Shown one piece after another: positions 34,801 to 41,744 of a stretch of 56,569 nt of DNA. The notes beneath the pieces are model-generated. The model was not told the DNA's origin, searched no databases, and was given only the letters and a program-made list of their open reading frames with translations. The stretch is from an uncultured Fretibacterium sp. (GTDB lineage: Bacteria; Synergistota; Synergistia; Synergistales; Aminobacteriaceae), in the NCBI GenBank assembly GCA_937915835.1, contig CALGHA010000015.1:1-56569 (forward strand), in the 5' to 3' direction. Numbering within the stretch: position 1 is the first letter of the stretch; the number at the start of each line of letters is the position of its first letter. The position numbers were made by a program, and so were the translations under genes.

Positions 34801-34906
34801 TCTTATAGCCTCCTTTTGTTCACGCGTAATCCTGCTCACATTATTATTGTTACAAGTTTCGGCTTACGTGCAAAAATTTTCTCGCTCATTTGGGAAAAGA
34901 TTATAA

Positions 34907-34941
34907 CAAAAAATCCCTCTGAATTTCTCGCTTCAAAGGGA
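34907..34941 (-). terminator. Terminator after tRNA-Leu
   Basis: On the - strand a 10-bp stem (TCCCTTTGAA with TTCAGAGGGA, one G-T) and an 8-base loop is followed by TTTTTT. It ends about 23 bases after the tRNA 3' CCA. Confidence 0.85.
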
Positions 34942-34964
34942 CTTCATTATATTCGTGAAATTTA

Positions 34965-35055
34965 TGGTGCGGAGGGGGAGAATCGAACTCCCACGACACT
35001 ATAATTGGCCACAAGATCCTTAGTCTTGCGCGTCTACCAATTCCGCCACCCCCGC
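34965..35055 (-). tRNA. tRNA-Leu, anticodon AAG
   Basis: The - strand folds as a class II tRNA: acceptor GCGGGGG pairs with CCTCCGC, U8, a D arm GCGGAATTGGTAGACGC, anticodon stem CAAGA/TCTTG with loop CTAAGGA, a long variable arm, T arm GGGAG TTCGATT CTCCC, discriminator A and encoded CCA (34967-34965). C32 and U33 put the anticodon at AAG, reading Leu codon CUU (and others if A34 becomes inosine). The same loop in a common bacterial Leu tRNA has UAG; here position 34 is A, rare in bacteria outside tRNA-Arg(ACG). Length 91 with CCA. Confidence 0.93.
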
Positions 35056-35084
35056 ACTGAAAGGGTGAGGCATGACAAGGAATT

Positions 35085-35112
35085 ATTATACACGTGAATT
35101 TTTCTGCGTCAA
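35085..35112 (-). promoter_or_regulatory. Strong sigma-70 promoter of tRNA-Leu
   Basis: TTGACG (35112-35107), a 16-base spacer and TATAAT (35090-35085) on the - strand, 30 bases before the mature tRNA 5' end. Eleven of twelve hexamer bases match the consensus. It overlaps the degraded 3' end of the alpha/beta hydrolase remnant. Confidence 0.8.
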
Positions 35113-35612
35113 GTTAATTTGCCCTAAGAAAGTCAAGAACTTTTTCCCTTCCGGTAAAGTGTCAAAGGCTTCCTTGCAGAGTTCCGGAGAAAATTTATGC
35201 TTCCGTCCGAATTAACCTGAAAATCTCCGGCCGCATGAACCCAAGTGTTATGGTTAAACGTCGTCTTGACTTCGATATCACCCAGACCAGCAACGATAGG
35301 CGCATAAAGCACAAGTTTCTTTACGAGTTCAGGATATTTCGCCGCAAATCTTCCGGAAGTTACTGTTCCCCAGCTCCAGCCGAGAATGTTCAAGCTCTTG
35401 CGTCCGCTATTGTCGAGAATTAACTTCCTGTGAACTTCCATAACCGGCAATGTCAATAAGCCAGACTTTGAAGCTGTTTTGTGCGAAAAATCTCGCAATG
35501 CTGTAATCCTTAACGTCAACGTAAAATTCATGTGATGAGTAAGTCAGGCCGTGAACGAGCAATAAAGGTTCTCCGTCAGTGCCGAAAAAAGTTTTATTTT
35601 TCTCAAAGTTAA
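35086..35612 (-). pseudogene. Alpha/beta hydrolase remnant with at least two frame changes
   Basis: Read downward from 35612: frame one gives FFGTDGEPLLLVHGLTYSSH (oxyanion HG motif) to VWLIDIAGYGSSQE; frame two gives SLNILGWSWGTVTSG (nucleophile elbow, Ser in GWSWG) through VKKLVLYAPIVAG and HAAGDFQVNSDGSIN; a third frame gives FSPELCKEAFDTLPEGKKFL and stops at 35086. About 30 residues normally lying between the first two parts are missing. No usable start codon lies in frame behind the AGGAGG at 35615. The gene is therefore dead; its 3' tail now carries the tRNA-Leu promoter. Confidence 0.8.
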
Positions 35613-35628
35613 GACCTCCTGAAAATTT

Positions 35629-35656
35629 TTGACGGGAAAATAGAACACGTTATATT
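35629..35656 (+). promoter_or_regulatory. Promoter of the metallo-beta-lactamase gene
   Basis: TTGACG (35629-35634), 16-base spacer, TATATT (35651-35656). The spacer and -10 box are covered by a 22-bp near-palindrome (35637-35658), a classic repressor-operator arrangement. It would transcribe the exported metallo-hydrolase 90 bases downstream. Confidence 0.6.
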
Positions 35657-35658
35657 TT
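35637..35658. promoter_or_regulatory. Operator-like near-palindrome, copy 1
   Basis: Reads AAAATAGAACA then CGTTATATTTT: an inverted repeat with one mispaired base-pair position and one central wobble relative to the perfect copy at 41705-41726 (20 of 22 bases shared). Its place over the promoter suggests a dimeric regulator (for example MarR-, TetR- or ArsR-like size), identity unknown. Confidence 0.5.
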
Positions 35659-35747
35659 GCTAATGAGTTAATTCATAAATTGAAATTCACTCGGCCAATA
35701 AGTTATTATGTGTGTGAAAAATTTTTATGAATGGAGGAAGTTTCTTC

Positions 35748-36530
35748 ATGCTCAAAATCTTATCGTTAACTTTACTTATTGCGCTTACGTTTTCACCGGC
35801 CTGTTATGCTTCGATTAATGCGGTCTCACTCCTTGACGTTCAGGGTGAAAGTGATACCGGGCTTCTTATCGGAGCGGCTGACGAACAGAAGGCTCAATTC
35901 TTCCCTGATGGCAAAATGAACAGCCAGATTTTAGCGTTCTATGTCAATGGAGTTCTCTATGACACGGGATTACGAGACGGACATATTGCGGCTCAACTCG
36001 AGAAGAATAACGTGAAGCCTGATGATGTCAAGACAATCTTAATCACGCATTTACATCCTGACCATTTCGGGGGATTATTGACACCGGACGGCGAAAAGCA
36101 ATATGCTAATGCTGAAATCTTCGTGTCGAAGCCGGAGCTTGCATACTGGGGTGATGAACTCAAGAATGAGAACGTAATTAACGCGCTCAAACCCTACAAA
36201 GTCAACACGTTCATGTTCGGTGATGAAGTAATTTCCGGCGTGAAAGCAATCGACACAATCGGTCATACTCCGGGACATACGGCGTATTTGATTGAGTCTG
36301 ACGGGGAAAAATTGTTGATAGTTGGGGACATTATGCATTTCCCGGAAATTCAGCTTCCGGCTCCGAATGTTGCTGTTCGTTACGACGTTGACCCCGAGAA
36401 AGCAATTCAATCACGCAAATTTATTCTGGATTACGCCGCGATGAAAAATATCCCGATTGCTGGAATGCATATCACACCTCCGGGCTTAATCAACGTGAAG
36501 AAGTCAGGCGAAGGCTACGAGAAATATTAA
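35748..36530 (+). CDS. Exported metallo-beta-lactamase-fold hydrolase
   Basis: A 260-residue MBL-fold protein with a signal peptide (LKILSLTLLIALTFSPACYA) and the metal motif THLHPDHFGG (His101, His103, Asp105, His106 from this start), then IGHTPGHTAY and a GDIMHF metal-ligand Asp. The fold hydrolyses varied esters, lactones or thiols; the substrate is not clear. ATG 35748 is chosen because GGAGG is 10 bases upstream; ATG 35727 would put the Shine-Dalgarno inside the coding region. The stop shares TTAA with the stop of the next, converging gene. Confidence 0.88.
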   Translation: MLKILSLTLLIALTFSPACYASINAVSLLDVQGESDTGLLIGAADEQKAQFFPDGKMNSQILAFYVNGVLYDTGLRDGHIAAQLEKNNVKPDDVKTILITHLHPDHFGGLLTPDGEKQYANAEIFVSKPELAYWGDELKNENVINALKPYKVNTFMFGDEVISGVKAIDTIGHTPGHTAYLIESDGEKLLIVGDIMHFPEIQLPAPNVAVRYDVDPEKAIQSRKFILDYAAMKNIPIAGMHITPPGLINVKKSGEGYEKY

Positions 36531-37720
36531 TCGTCGTCGTCATCGTCAAAGTCAACTTCCTCGTCGTCTTCAGCGTCCTCAGGATAAAAACTCAGCCAGA
36601 ATTTCCGGTTCGGATAATCCCGCTTTATCTCCTCACAACCGGTTAATTCCTTGTACATGTACATTAAGCTGATTACGATATCTTCCTCGTGGAATTTCTC
36701 GTTCTGAAAATGTCGCTTGAAACCGTATGCGTTCATTACTGCCTCGTCGTTCTCGTTATGAGCTTTACGGAGTTCGGGCGGCATTGTTCGTTCGTCGTAT
36801 AAATCAGCGAGTGAGCTTCGAGGATATTTCGCTCGTGCGTCGAGAATTGCCTGTGCTGTTTTCTCAATCGCCCTAAGATGAGGATTGCCGTCTTTGAGCC
36901 AAGGGGTTGGGTAGAGAGTTGGCCAGGGAAATGCGTTATAATCGATAGTGTTTGAATAGCTGTAATCAATCTTTAGTTTTCCGCTGACAATTCTAACCCA
37001 TGCCATATGAACGATAGAATTTAACACGCCGAATTGATATAGAGTAGAATTTTCACAGACGAATAACTTATCGCCAGCAATGACATTACTAGGAAGCCAA
37101 GCAATTGGAATATATTTTCTTGTTGATGATGAAACTTTAGGAATTGCGAGATAATCAGTTGTACATTCACGAGGCCGCAAAAACAACATCGGAGTATCTG
37201 CTGCTTTTCTTGTAGCTTCTGACTTGCTAGAGAGGCGAAATTTTCTCACCTTTTCAATTCTCTCTAAAACTCTTGGACATTTACGGACATCTGCGGGTTC
37301 AGCACCTTTCAGCCATAAGCACCAGCGGGATATTCGGTTGATGAAATCTCTGCCCATCATGTAAGGTCTGAGGAATTTTTCAGCTTGCGGGTCAGTTCTG
37401 AGTAGTTCGTTTTTCTCGTCATCCGTCAAAATCAGATTGCCGCCGTCAACTGGGTCTGCTCCTCGCCATAATTCAGGAACTTTGCAAAGGGGCTTTCTTT
37501 GAGGTTCGATGAAGATATCCGGGCCTTCAAAGAGGTAAAAATTTATATGTCCGGCCCAATCTGGAGCAGGAACGTAAAAGTTTCGTCCCGGCAGAATTTC
37601 CCCTCTGTTCTCCCAGTAATGGCCTTCAGCGTCGCGGTAAAACTTGTTCGGCTCAAGATGATGTGTAACTTTGCTTTCTTCGTCGGTATTCTCTGGCTGA
37701 GTTTCTTTTTTCTTCGGCAT
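36527..37720 (-). CDS. Orphan target-recognition / C-terminal domain of an MmeI-type restriction-modification enzyme
   Basis: MmeI-type enzymes join nuclease, adenine methylase and recognition domain in one roughly 900-residue chain. This 397-residue protein matches only the rear part: NLILTDDEKNELL, DPQAEKFLRPYMMG, RWCLWLKGAEPADVRKCP, RLSSKSEATRKAADTP, PKVSSSTRKYIPI, LYQFGVLNSIVHMAWVR, YNAFPWPTL and LADLYDERTMPPELRKAH. No NPPY-type methylase motif, AdoMet site or nuclease motif is present. The N-terminus (MPKKKETQPENTDEESK) and acidic tail (about 12 Asp/Glu) are not family-like. It has its own start with GGAGTGTAAATT before ATG and no frame break, so it may be expressed as a stand-alone protein. 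It could be a remnant or a reassigned DNA-binding domain. Confidence 0.75.
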   Translation of the reverse strand: MPKKKETQPENTDEESKVTHHLEPNKFYRDAEGHYWENRGEILPGRNFYVPAPDWAGHINFYLFEGPDIFIEPQRKPLCKVPELWRGADPVDGGNLILTDDEKNELLRTDPQAEKFLRPYMMGRDFINRISRWCLWLKGAEPADVRKCPRVLERIEKVRKFRLSSKSEATRKAADTPMLFLRPRECTTDYLAIPKVSSSTRKYIPIAWLPSNVIAGDKLFVCENSTLYQFGVLNSIVHMAWVRIVSGKLKIDYSYSNTIDYNAFPWPTLYPTPWLKDGNPHLRAIEKTAQAILDARAKYPRSSLADLYDERTMPPELRKAHNENDEAVMNAYGFKRHFQNEKFHEEDIVISLMYMYKELTGCEEIKRDYPNRKFWLSFYPEDAEDDEEVDFDDDDDD

Positions 37721-37731
37721 AATTTACACTC

Positions 37732-37770
37732 CAAAATAATACCTCCTGCGCAATTTTTCACACAGGAGGC
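37732..37770 (-). terminator. Terminator after the aldolase gene
   Basis: CCTCCTG pairs with CAGGAGG (7 bp) over a loop of about 14 bases, followed by TATTATTTT on the - strand. It separates fbaB from the orphan recognition-domain gene. Confidence 0.65.
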
Positions 37771-37778
37771 TAAAAGTT

Positions 37779-38855
37779 TTATGCTATCGTGATTTCCTTG
37801 CAAAGATAAACGTCCTGAACAGCATTGATGATCTGCACGCCCTCGCTCATAGGCCTCTGGAACGCTTTACGTCCGAGAATTAAGCCCATTCCTCCGGCAC
37901 GCTTATTGACTACAGCAGTACGAACAGCCTCGCTTAAGTCACTTGCACCGCCCGAAGCTCCGCCCGAATTAATCAGGCCCGCGCGTCCCATGTAGCAATT
38001 TGCAACCTGATAACGTGCTAAGTCAATCGGATGTTCAGTCGTGAGCTTGTCGTACATTTCCTTTGACGTTTTGCCGTAACCCTTGCCCATCGCGAGATAG
38101 CCGCCGTTGTTTTCGGGTAATTTTTGCTTGATTATGTCAGCTTCAATCGTGACACCGAGATGATTTGCCTGACCCGTTAAATCTGCCGAAGCGTGATAAT
38201 CCGTAACTTTGTCGTCCCGCTTAATCTTGAACGCCGAATTTCGCAGATAACACCATAAAATCGTCGCCATTCCCTTTTTGTGAGCCTCATGAAACGCTTT
38301 CGAGATCTCCTGAATTTGACGAGTTGCGAACTCACTGCCGAAGTAAATTGTTGCTCCGACGGCGACCGCTCCAAGTTCATAGGCCTGTTTAACCGAAGCA
38401 AATAAAACTTGGTCGTATTGATTTGGATATGTCAAGAGCTCATTATGATTTAACTTGAGAACGAACGGAATTTTGTGAGCATATTTCCGTGCTGTTGCGC
38501 CCAAAACTCCCAGCGTCGTAGCTACAGCGTTGCAACCTGCTTCGATTGCGAGCTTGATAATATTTTCCGGATCAAAGTAAATCGGATTAGGCCCGAATGA
38601 TGCTCCTGCTGAGTGTTCAATCCCCTGATCTACCGGTAAAATCGAAATGTAGCCGGTGTTAGCAAGCCTTCCGTGAGAGAATAACGTCTGCATTGCGCGT
38701 AAAACTGGAATTGGCCGATCTGACATGCTGACGACACGATCGACGAAATCAGGGCCGGGAAGTGAGAGCATATCTTTCGAGATAGTTTCACATTTGTGAG
38801 TTAATAACGACTCAGCTTCTGAACCTAAGAGAGCTTCAATTTTTCCGTATTGCAT
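37779..38855 (-). CDS. fbaB: Class I fructose-bisphosphate aldolase (DhnA/FbaB type)
   Basis: Schiff-base aldolase that cleaves or forms fructose 1,6-bisphosphate. The 358-residue protein has the DhnA-type signatures LPVDQGIEHSAGASF, VLKLNHNE with the lysine region, LGAVAVGATIYFGSE and NSGGASGGASDLSEAV (phosphate loop). It needs no metal, unlike class II enzymes. Upstream are a RBS (CAGGAGG) and a likely promoter; it may also be read from the HdeD-HAD-nicotinamidase unit. Confidence 0.92.
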   Translation of the reverse strand: MQYGKIEALLGSEAESLLTHKCETISKDMLSLPGPDFVDRVVSMSDRPIPVLRAMQTLFSHGRLANTGYISILPVDQGIEHSAGASFGPNPIYFDPENIIKLAIEAGCNAVATTLGVLGATARKYAHKIPFVLKLNHNELLTYPNQYDQVLFASVKQAYELGAVAVGATIYFGSEFATRQIQEISKAFHEAHKKGMATILWCYLRNSAFKIKRDDKVTDYHASADLTGQANHLGVTIEADIIKQKLPENNGGYLAMGKGYGKTSKEMYDKLTTEHPIDLARYQVANCYMGRAGLINSGGASGGASDLSEAVRTAVVNKRAGGMGLILGRKAFQRPMSEGVQIINAVQDVYLCKEITIA

Positions 38856-38914
38856 TATGAAAAAATTACCTCCTGAAGAAGAAAATTTGAAGTCAACACA
38901 TTATATCAAGAAAC

Positions 38915-39421
38915 TTATTTATCAATAAAATATCCTTCAAGAATTGCGAGAACTCCTGACGCGATTAACACGCACGCTAAAATCATCATGATTGAGAATG
39001 CCGAATGCAGAGGAGATATGAACATGAATATTGCGAGAAGGATTAAGGCGATACCGTTTATGAGCATAAGCCACCAGCCGGGAATTTCCGCTCCTCCAAG
39101 CCAGAATGACGCGCAAGTTCGAGTTATGCCGGTTATGAAGAGCCAGATTGCGAGCACAAAGGGGATTATGAACGCTGTAATTCCGGGCTGAACAATCATG
39201 ATTGAGCCGGTTATGATGTCGAGAAGTCCAAGCACGATAAAACGTTTGAGCCTGAAAAAGTAAAATCCCGAGAGATAATTTATTCCCGACGCTACAAGTC
39301 CAACGCCGATAATGAAACCTGCTGACATAATAGCTTCAACAGGGTATCTCAGCGTCAAAAATCCGAGAATGATTAAGATTATTCCGTCAATGTAAAGATT
39401 TATGCGTAAATTTCTAAACAT
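38915..39421 (-). CDS. HdeD-like membrane protein (DUF308)
   Basis: A 168-residue membrane protein with about six transmembrane helices in three similar hairpins: INLYIDGIILIILGFLTL, FIVLGLLDIITGSIMI and WWLMLINGIALILLAIF. This DUF308 pattern is that of HdeD-type proteins, linked to acid stress in Escherichia coli. It lies 2 bases after the HAD gene. Confidence 0.78.
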   Translation of the reverse strand: MFRNLRINLYIDGIILIILGFLTLRYPVEAIMSAGFIIGVGLVASGINYLSGFYFFRLKRFIVLGLLDIITGSIMIVQPGITAFIIPFVLAIWLFITGITRTCASFWLGGAEIPGWWLMLINGIALILLAIFMFISPLHSAFSIMMILACVLIASGVLAILEGYFIDK

Positions 39422-39423
39422 GA

Positions 39424-40029
39424 TTAATTCTCCGATAAAAATTTGTCCAAATCACTTTTTGCCTGCTGAAAATATACGAACTGGATAGCATGAAACCCGA
39501 AATCCCTTGCGGCCTGAATATTACGCTCAATGTCATCAAGAAAGACGCATTCCGACGGGTTAAGATGAAATTTTTTCGCGAGACATTCATAAATTTCACG
39601 TTGAGGCTTAATCAGCTTAACATCACACGAGAAAACTCCGCCTTCCAGTAACGGCAAAAAGTCGAGGACTTCAGGATTTTTCGCCATGACATATCTTGAG
39701 TAATTCGACAAGTATAATAATCTATAGCCCCGCTCTTTCAAGTCTTTAAGCCATATGGGAGTTGCAGGACGCTTTTTAAGAGTATCGCCGACGTTCTCAA
39801 AAACTTTTCGGAGTTCATTTTCACGATTTGGAGCGTAACTGATTATCTTCGCAAAAACTTCTTCGGGGTCATCGCCAGCGTCAAGCCTGTCCCAGCGTCG
39901 TCCGCCCCAGACTGCTTCGTCGAGTTCGGCAATAAGCTCATCGCGTCCGGGAAACATTCTGTGAATAAATCCTTCCCAGTCAAAATCGACTAAAACGTTG
40001 CCAATGTCGAAAATTATTGTGTTAATCAA
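39424..40029 (-). CDS. HAD superfamily hydrolase
   Basis: A YihX-like subclass I HAD phosphatase (201 residues). The catalytic motif FDIGNVLVDFD (nucleophile Asp8) is followed by a helical cap, motif II LYLSNYSRYV, motif III Lys in KLIKPQREIY and motif IV FLDDIERNI. Such enzymes dephosphorylate small sugars or nucleotides. The 5' end overlaps the nicotinamidase gene by 4 bases. Confidence 0.88.
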   Translation of the reverse strand: MINTIIFDIGNVLVDFDWEGFIHRMFPGRDELIAELDEAVWGGRRWDRLDAGDDPEEVFAKIISYAPNRENELRKVFENVGDTLKKRPATPIWLKDLKERGYRLLYLSNYSRYVMAKNPEVLDFLPLLEGGVFSCDVKLIKPQREIYECLAKKFHLNPSECVFLDDIERNIQAARDFGFHAIQFVYFQQAKSDLDKFLSEN

Positions 40030-40583
40030 GCTATTTTTACTCCCATCTCTGAAAGCTCAGCAATATTTTTCTTATGTCCTGCCTCGTCAACCCAAGCGAG
40101 CATTTCAACAGGAACTTCAATTTTCCGTCCTGACTTCATTAATGCTAAGACGCTTTCACGTACGCAAAACTCGCTGGCAATTCCGCAGACAATTCCGCCG
40201 CCGATAAATTCATCGCAAAGTTTTTTCCCTGCTTTATTTTTTGCCTCAAACGCAGAATACTCTTCAACGCCGTCATTCTCACCTTTGTAGTAAATTGTCT
40301 CGTCGTTTGGTCTCTGAGCTGGATTTTTCACGTCCGTGTAAAATGCCTCGTGAATTTCCGCGCCGTGTGTTCCTGCCTGACAATGAATTGGCCAGGTTCC
40401 TCCGTTGGGAATATAGCTGCAATGTTCCGGGCTGTGATTATCGGCTGAGTAAAAAACTTTTGCGTCAGGGTTGGAGTTTATGAAGTTGATGATATTCTTT
40501 ACGGCCTCTTCGGAGTGAATGCATGCTAAAGAGCCGTCAATAAAATCATACTGACAGTCAACAACTAAAATATTCTTGGACAT
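40026..40583 (-). CDS. pncA: Nicotinamidase / isochorismatase-family hydrolase
   Basis: Converts nicotinamide to nicotinate, or a related amide. The 185 residues carry the catalytic Asp9 (VVDCQYDFIDG), Lys100 and Cys140 (SEFCVRESV), and metal ligands in SADNHSPEHC (Asp48, His50, His54), the pncA pattern. I chose ATG 40583 since the family begins with a short MxKNILVVD; the longer frame has no ribosome site nearby. It follows cobT by 31 bases; CobT releases nicotinate from nicotinate mononucleotide, giving the pair a shared metabolite. Confidence 0.85.
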   Translation of the reverse strand: MSKNILVVDCQYDFIDGSLACIHSEEAVKNIINFINSNPDAKVFYSADNHSPEHCSYIPNGGTWPIHCQAGTHGAEIHEAFYTDVKNPAQRPNDETIYYKGENDGVEEYSAFEAKNKAGKKLCDEFIGGGIVCGIASEFCVRESVLALMKSGRKIEVPVEMLAWVDEAGHKKNIAELSEMGVKIA

Positions 40584-40614
40584 CGTGAAAATTTCTCCCT
40601 TCGTTTCGTAAAAA

Positions 40615-41643
40615 CTAGAACTCCTCAAAAGTTCCCATATTGTTAATTATAGCGATTGCGTCATCAATTATCTGCATGAAAACCGCGCATCCTGTTCCTT
40701 CGCCGAGTCTCATTGAGAGTTTCAGGCAAGGCGTGATATTCATGAAGTTTGCGGCATAATTATAAGCTGGTTCGAGGCTTTCGTGTGAAGCAAAAAAGTA
40801 TTCGCGCGTGAGAGGTTGAAGCTGATATGCGAGCAAAGCTCCGGCGATTGAGATTACCCCATCGATTATTACGGGAATGTGATAAATTGCTCCTCCTAAG
40901 AATATTCCAGTTATTGCGGCAATGTCCAAGCCTCCGACGCAAGATAAAATATTTACGGGGTCAGTGAGATTTTGCGCGTGAAAGTTGAGAGCGTCGATTA
41001 TGACTTTCTTTTTGCGTGAAAACTTTTCATCGTTAAGGCCTGCACCTCGACCGACAAGCTCAGGATTTCTCGTGTTCAACGCCGCCATAATGCATGCACA
41101 AGCCGGAGTTGTGTTGCCCATTCCGACCTCGCCGGTTCCGATTAAGTTTATGCCTTCGGATTTAGCGTTCTTGACTAAGTTAATTCCGAACGTGATAACT
41201 TCTTCAGCGAGTTCATAGCTCATTGCCCGTTCATGAAGAAAGTTGCGCGTTCCGTCAGGTAAAAATTTGTGAGTGATAATATTCTCGTGAGGAGTAAGAT
41301 TTTTCACGCCCAAGTCATAAAGTCTGAGTTCTGCTCCGGCTTGACGCGACAAAATATTAATCCCAGCGTTCTGTTTTGCCGAATAAGCCAGCATTAACTT
41401 ACGCGTAAAGTCCTGAGGTGCCGACGAAACTCCTTCATCGTAAATCCCGTGATCCGAACCGAATAGGCAAATAATTTTCTTGTCGATAACATTATGAACG
41501 TGGCCGGTAATTCCTGCTAATTTTATCGTGATACGCTCGAGTTCTCCGAGACTTCCTGAAGGCTTGATTAACGAGTTCTGCAAGTCTTGAGCTTCTTTCA
41601 TGGCTTGAGAGTTTAAAGGGGTGATTGAGTGAATACGTTTCAT
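40615..41643 (-). CDS. cobT: Nicotinate-nucleotide:dimethylbenzimidazole phosphoribosyltransferase
   Basis: Activates the lower ligand base of cobalamin with nicotinate mononucleotide. The 342-residue protein has SLGELERITIKLAGITG, LFGSDHGIYDEGVSS, GTGEVGMGNTTPA, GRGAGLND, CVGGLDIAAITG and the glycine-rich MRLGEGTGCAVFM segment with the catalytic Glu (in LGEGTG). It and nrdJ show that this genome uses cobalamin. A 22-bp palindrome lies about 60 bases upstream. Confidence 0.95.
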   Translation of the reverse strand: MKRIHSITPLNSQAMKEAQDLQNSLIKPSGSLGELERITIKLAGITGHVHNVIDKKIICLFGSDHGIYDEGVSSAPQDFTRKLMLAYSAKQNAGINILSRQAGAELRLYDLGVKNLTPHENIITHKFLPDGTRNFLHERAMSYELAEEVITFGINLVKNAKSEGINLIGTGEVGMGNTTPACACIMAALNTRNPELVGRGAGLNDEKFSRKKKVIIDALNFHAQNLTDPVNILSCVGGLDIAAITGIFLGGAIYHIPVIIDGVISIAGALLAYQLQPLTREYFFASHESLEPAYNYAANFMNITPCLKLSMRLGEGTGCAVFMQIIDDAIAIINNMGTFEEF

Positions 41644-41704
41644 GATTGATGCTCCTAATAATTAAAGTGTCGATTAACAGCGCGAGAATTTTTTTGTCGA
41701 CAGT

Positions 41705-41726
41705 AAAATATAACATGTTATATTTT
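41705..41726. promoter_or_regulatory. Perfect 22-bp palindrome, copy 2
   Basis: AAAATATAACA followed by its exact reverse complement. It sits in the gap between the RecO-like gene and cobT (both - strand). The bases to its left (TCGACAGT) match those left of copy 1 (TTGACGGG) at five of eight positions, so on the + strand it looks like TCGACA, 16 bases, TATATT, the same layout as the metallo-hydrolase promoter. Either a dimeric repressor site controlling cobT, or a small repeated element. Confidence 0.6.
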
Positions 41727-41744
41727 CGCGTTGTGTGAGAAATA

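Noticed and set aside
34711..35004. 97-codon + strand frame running from the btpA start into the tRNA-Leu gene
   Set aside because: Its end reads the tRNA antisense (GENRTPTT), a well-known false ORF over tRNA genes.
36527..37720. Complete restriction-modification system
   Set aside because: Only the recognition and C-terminal parts are present; no methylase or nuclease motifs and no partner gene in the window.
38856..38925. Promoter before the aldolase gene
   Set aside because: TATAAT at 38905-38900 on the - strand is present, but the only TTGATA is 14 bases away, so the evidence is too weak to list.
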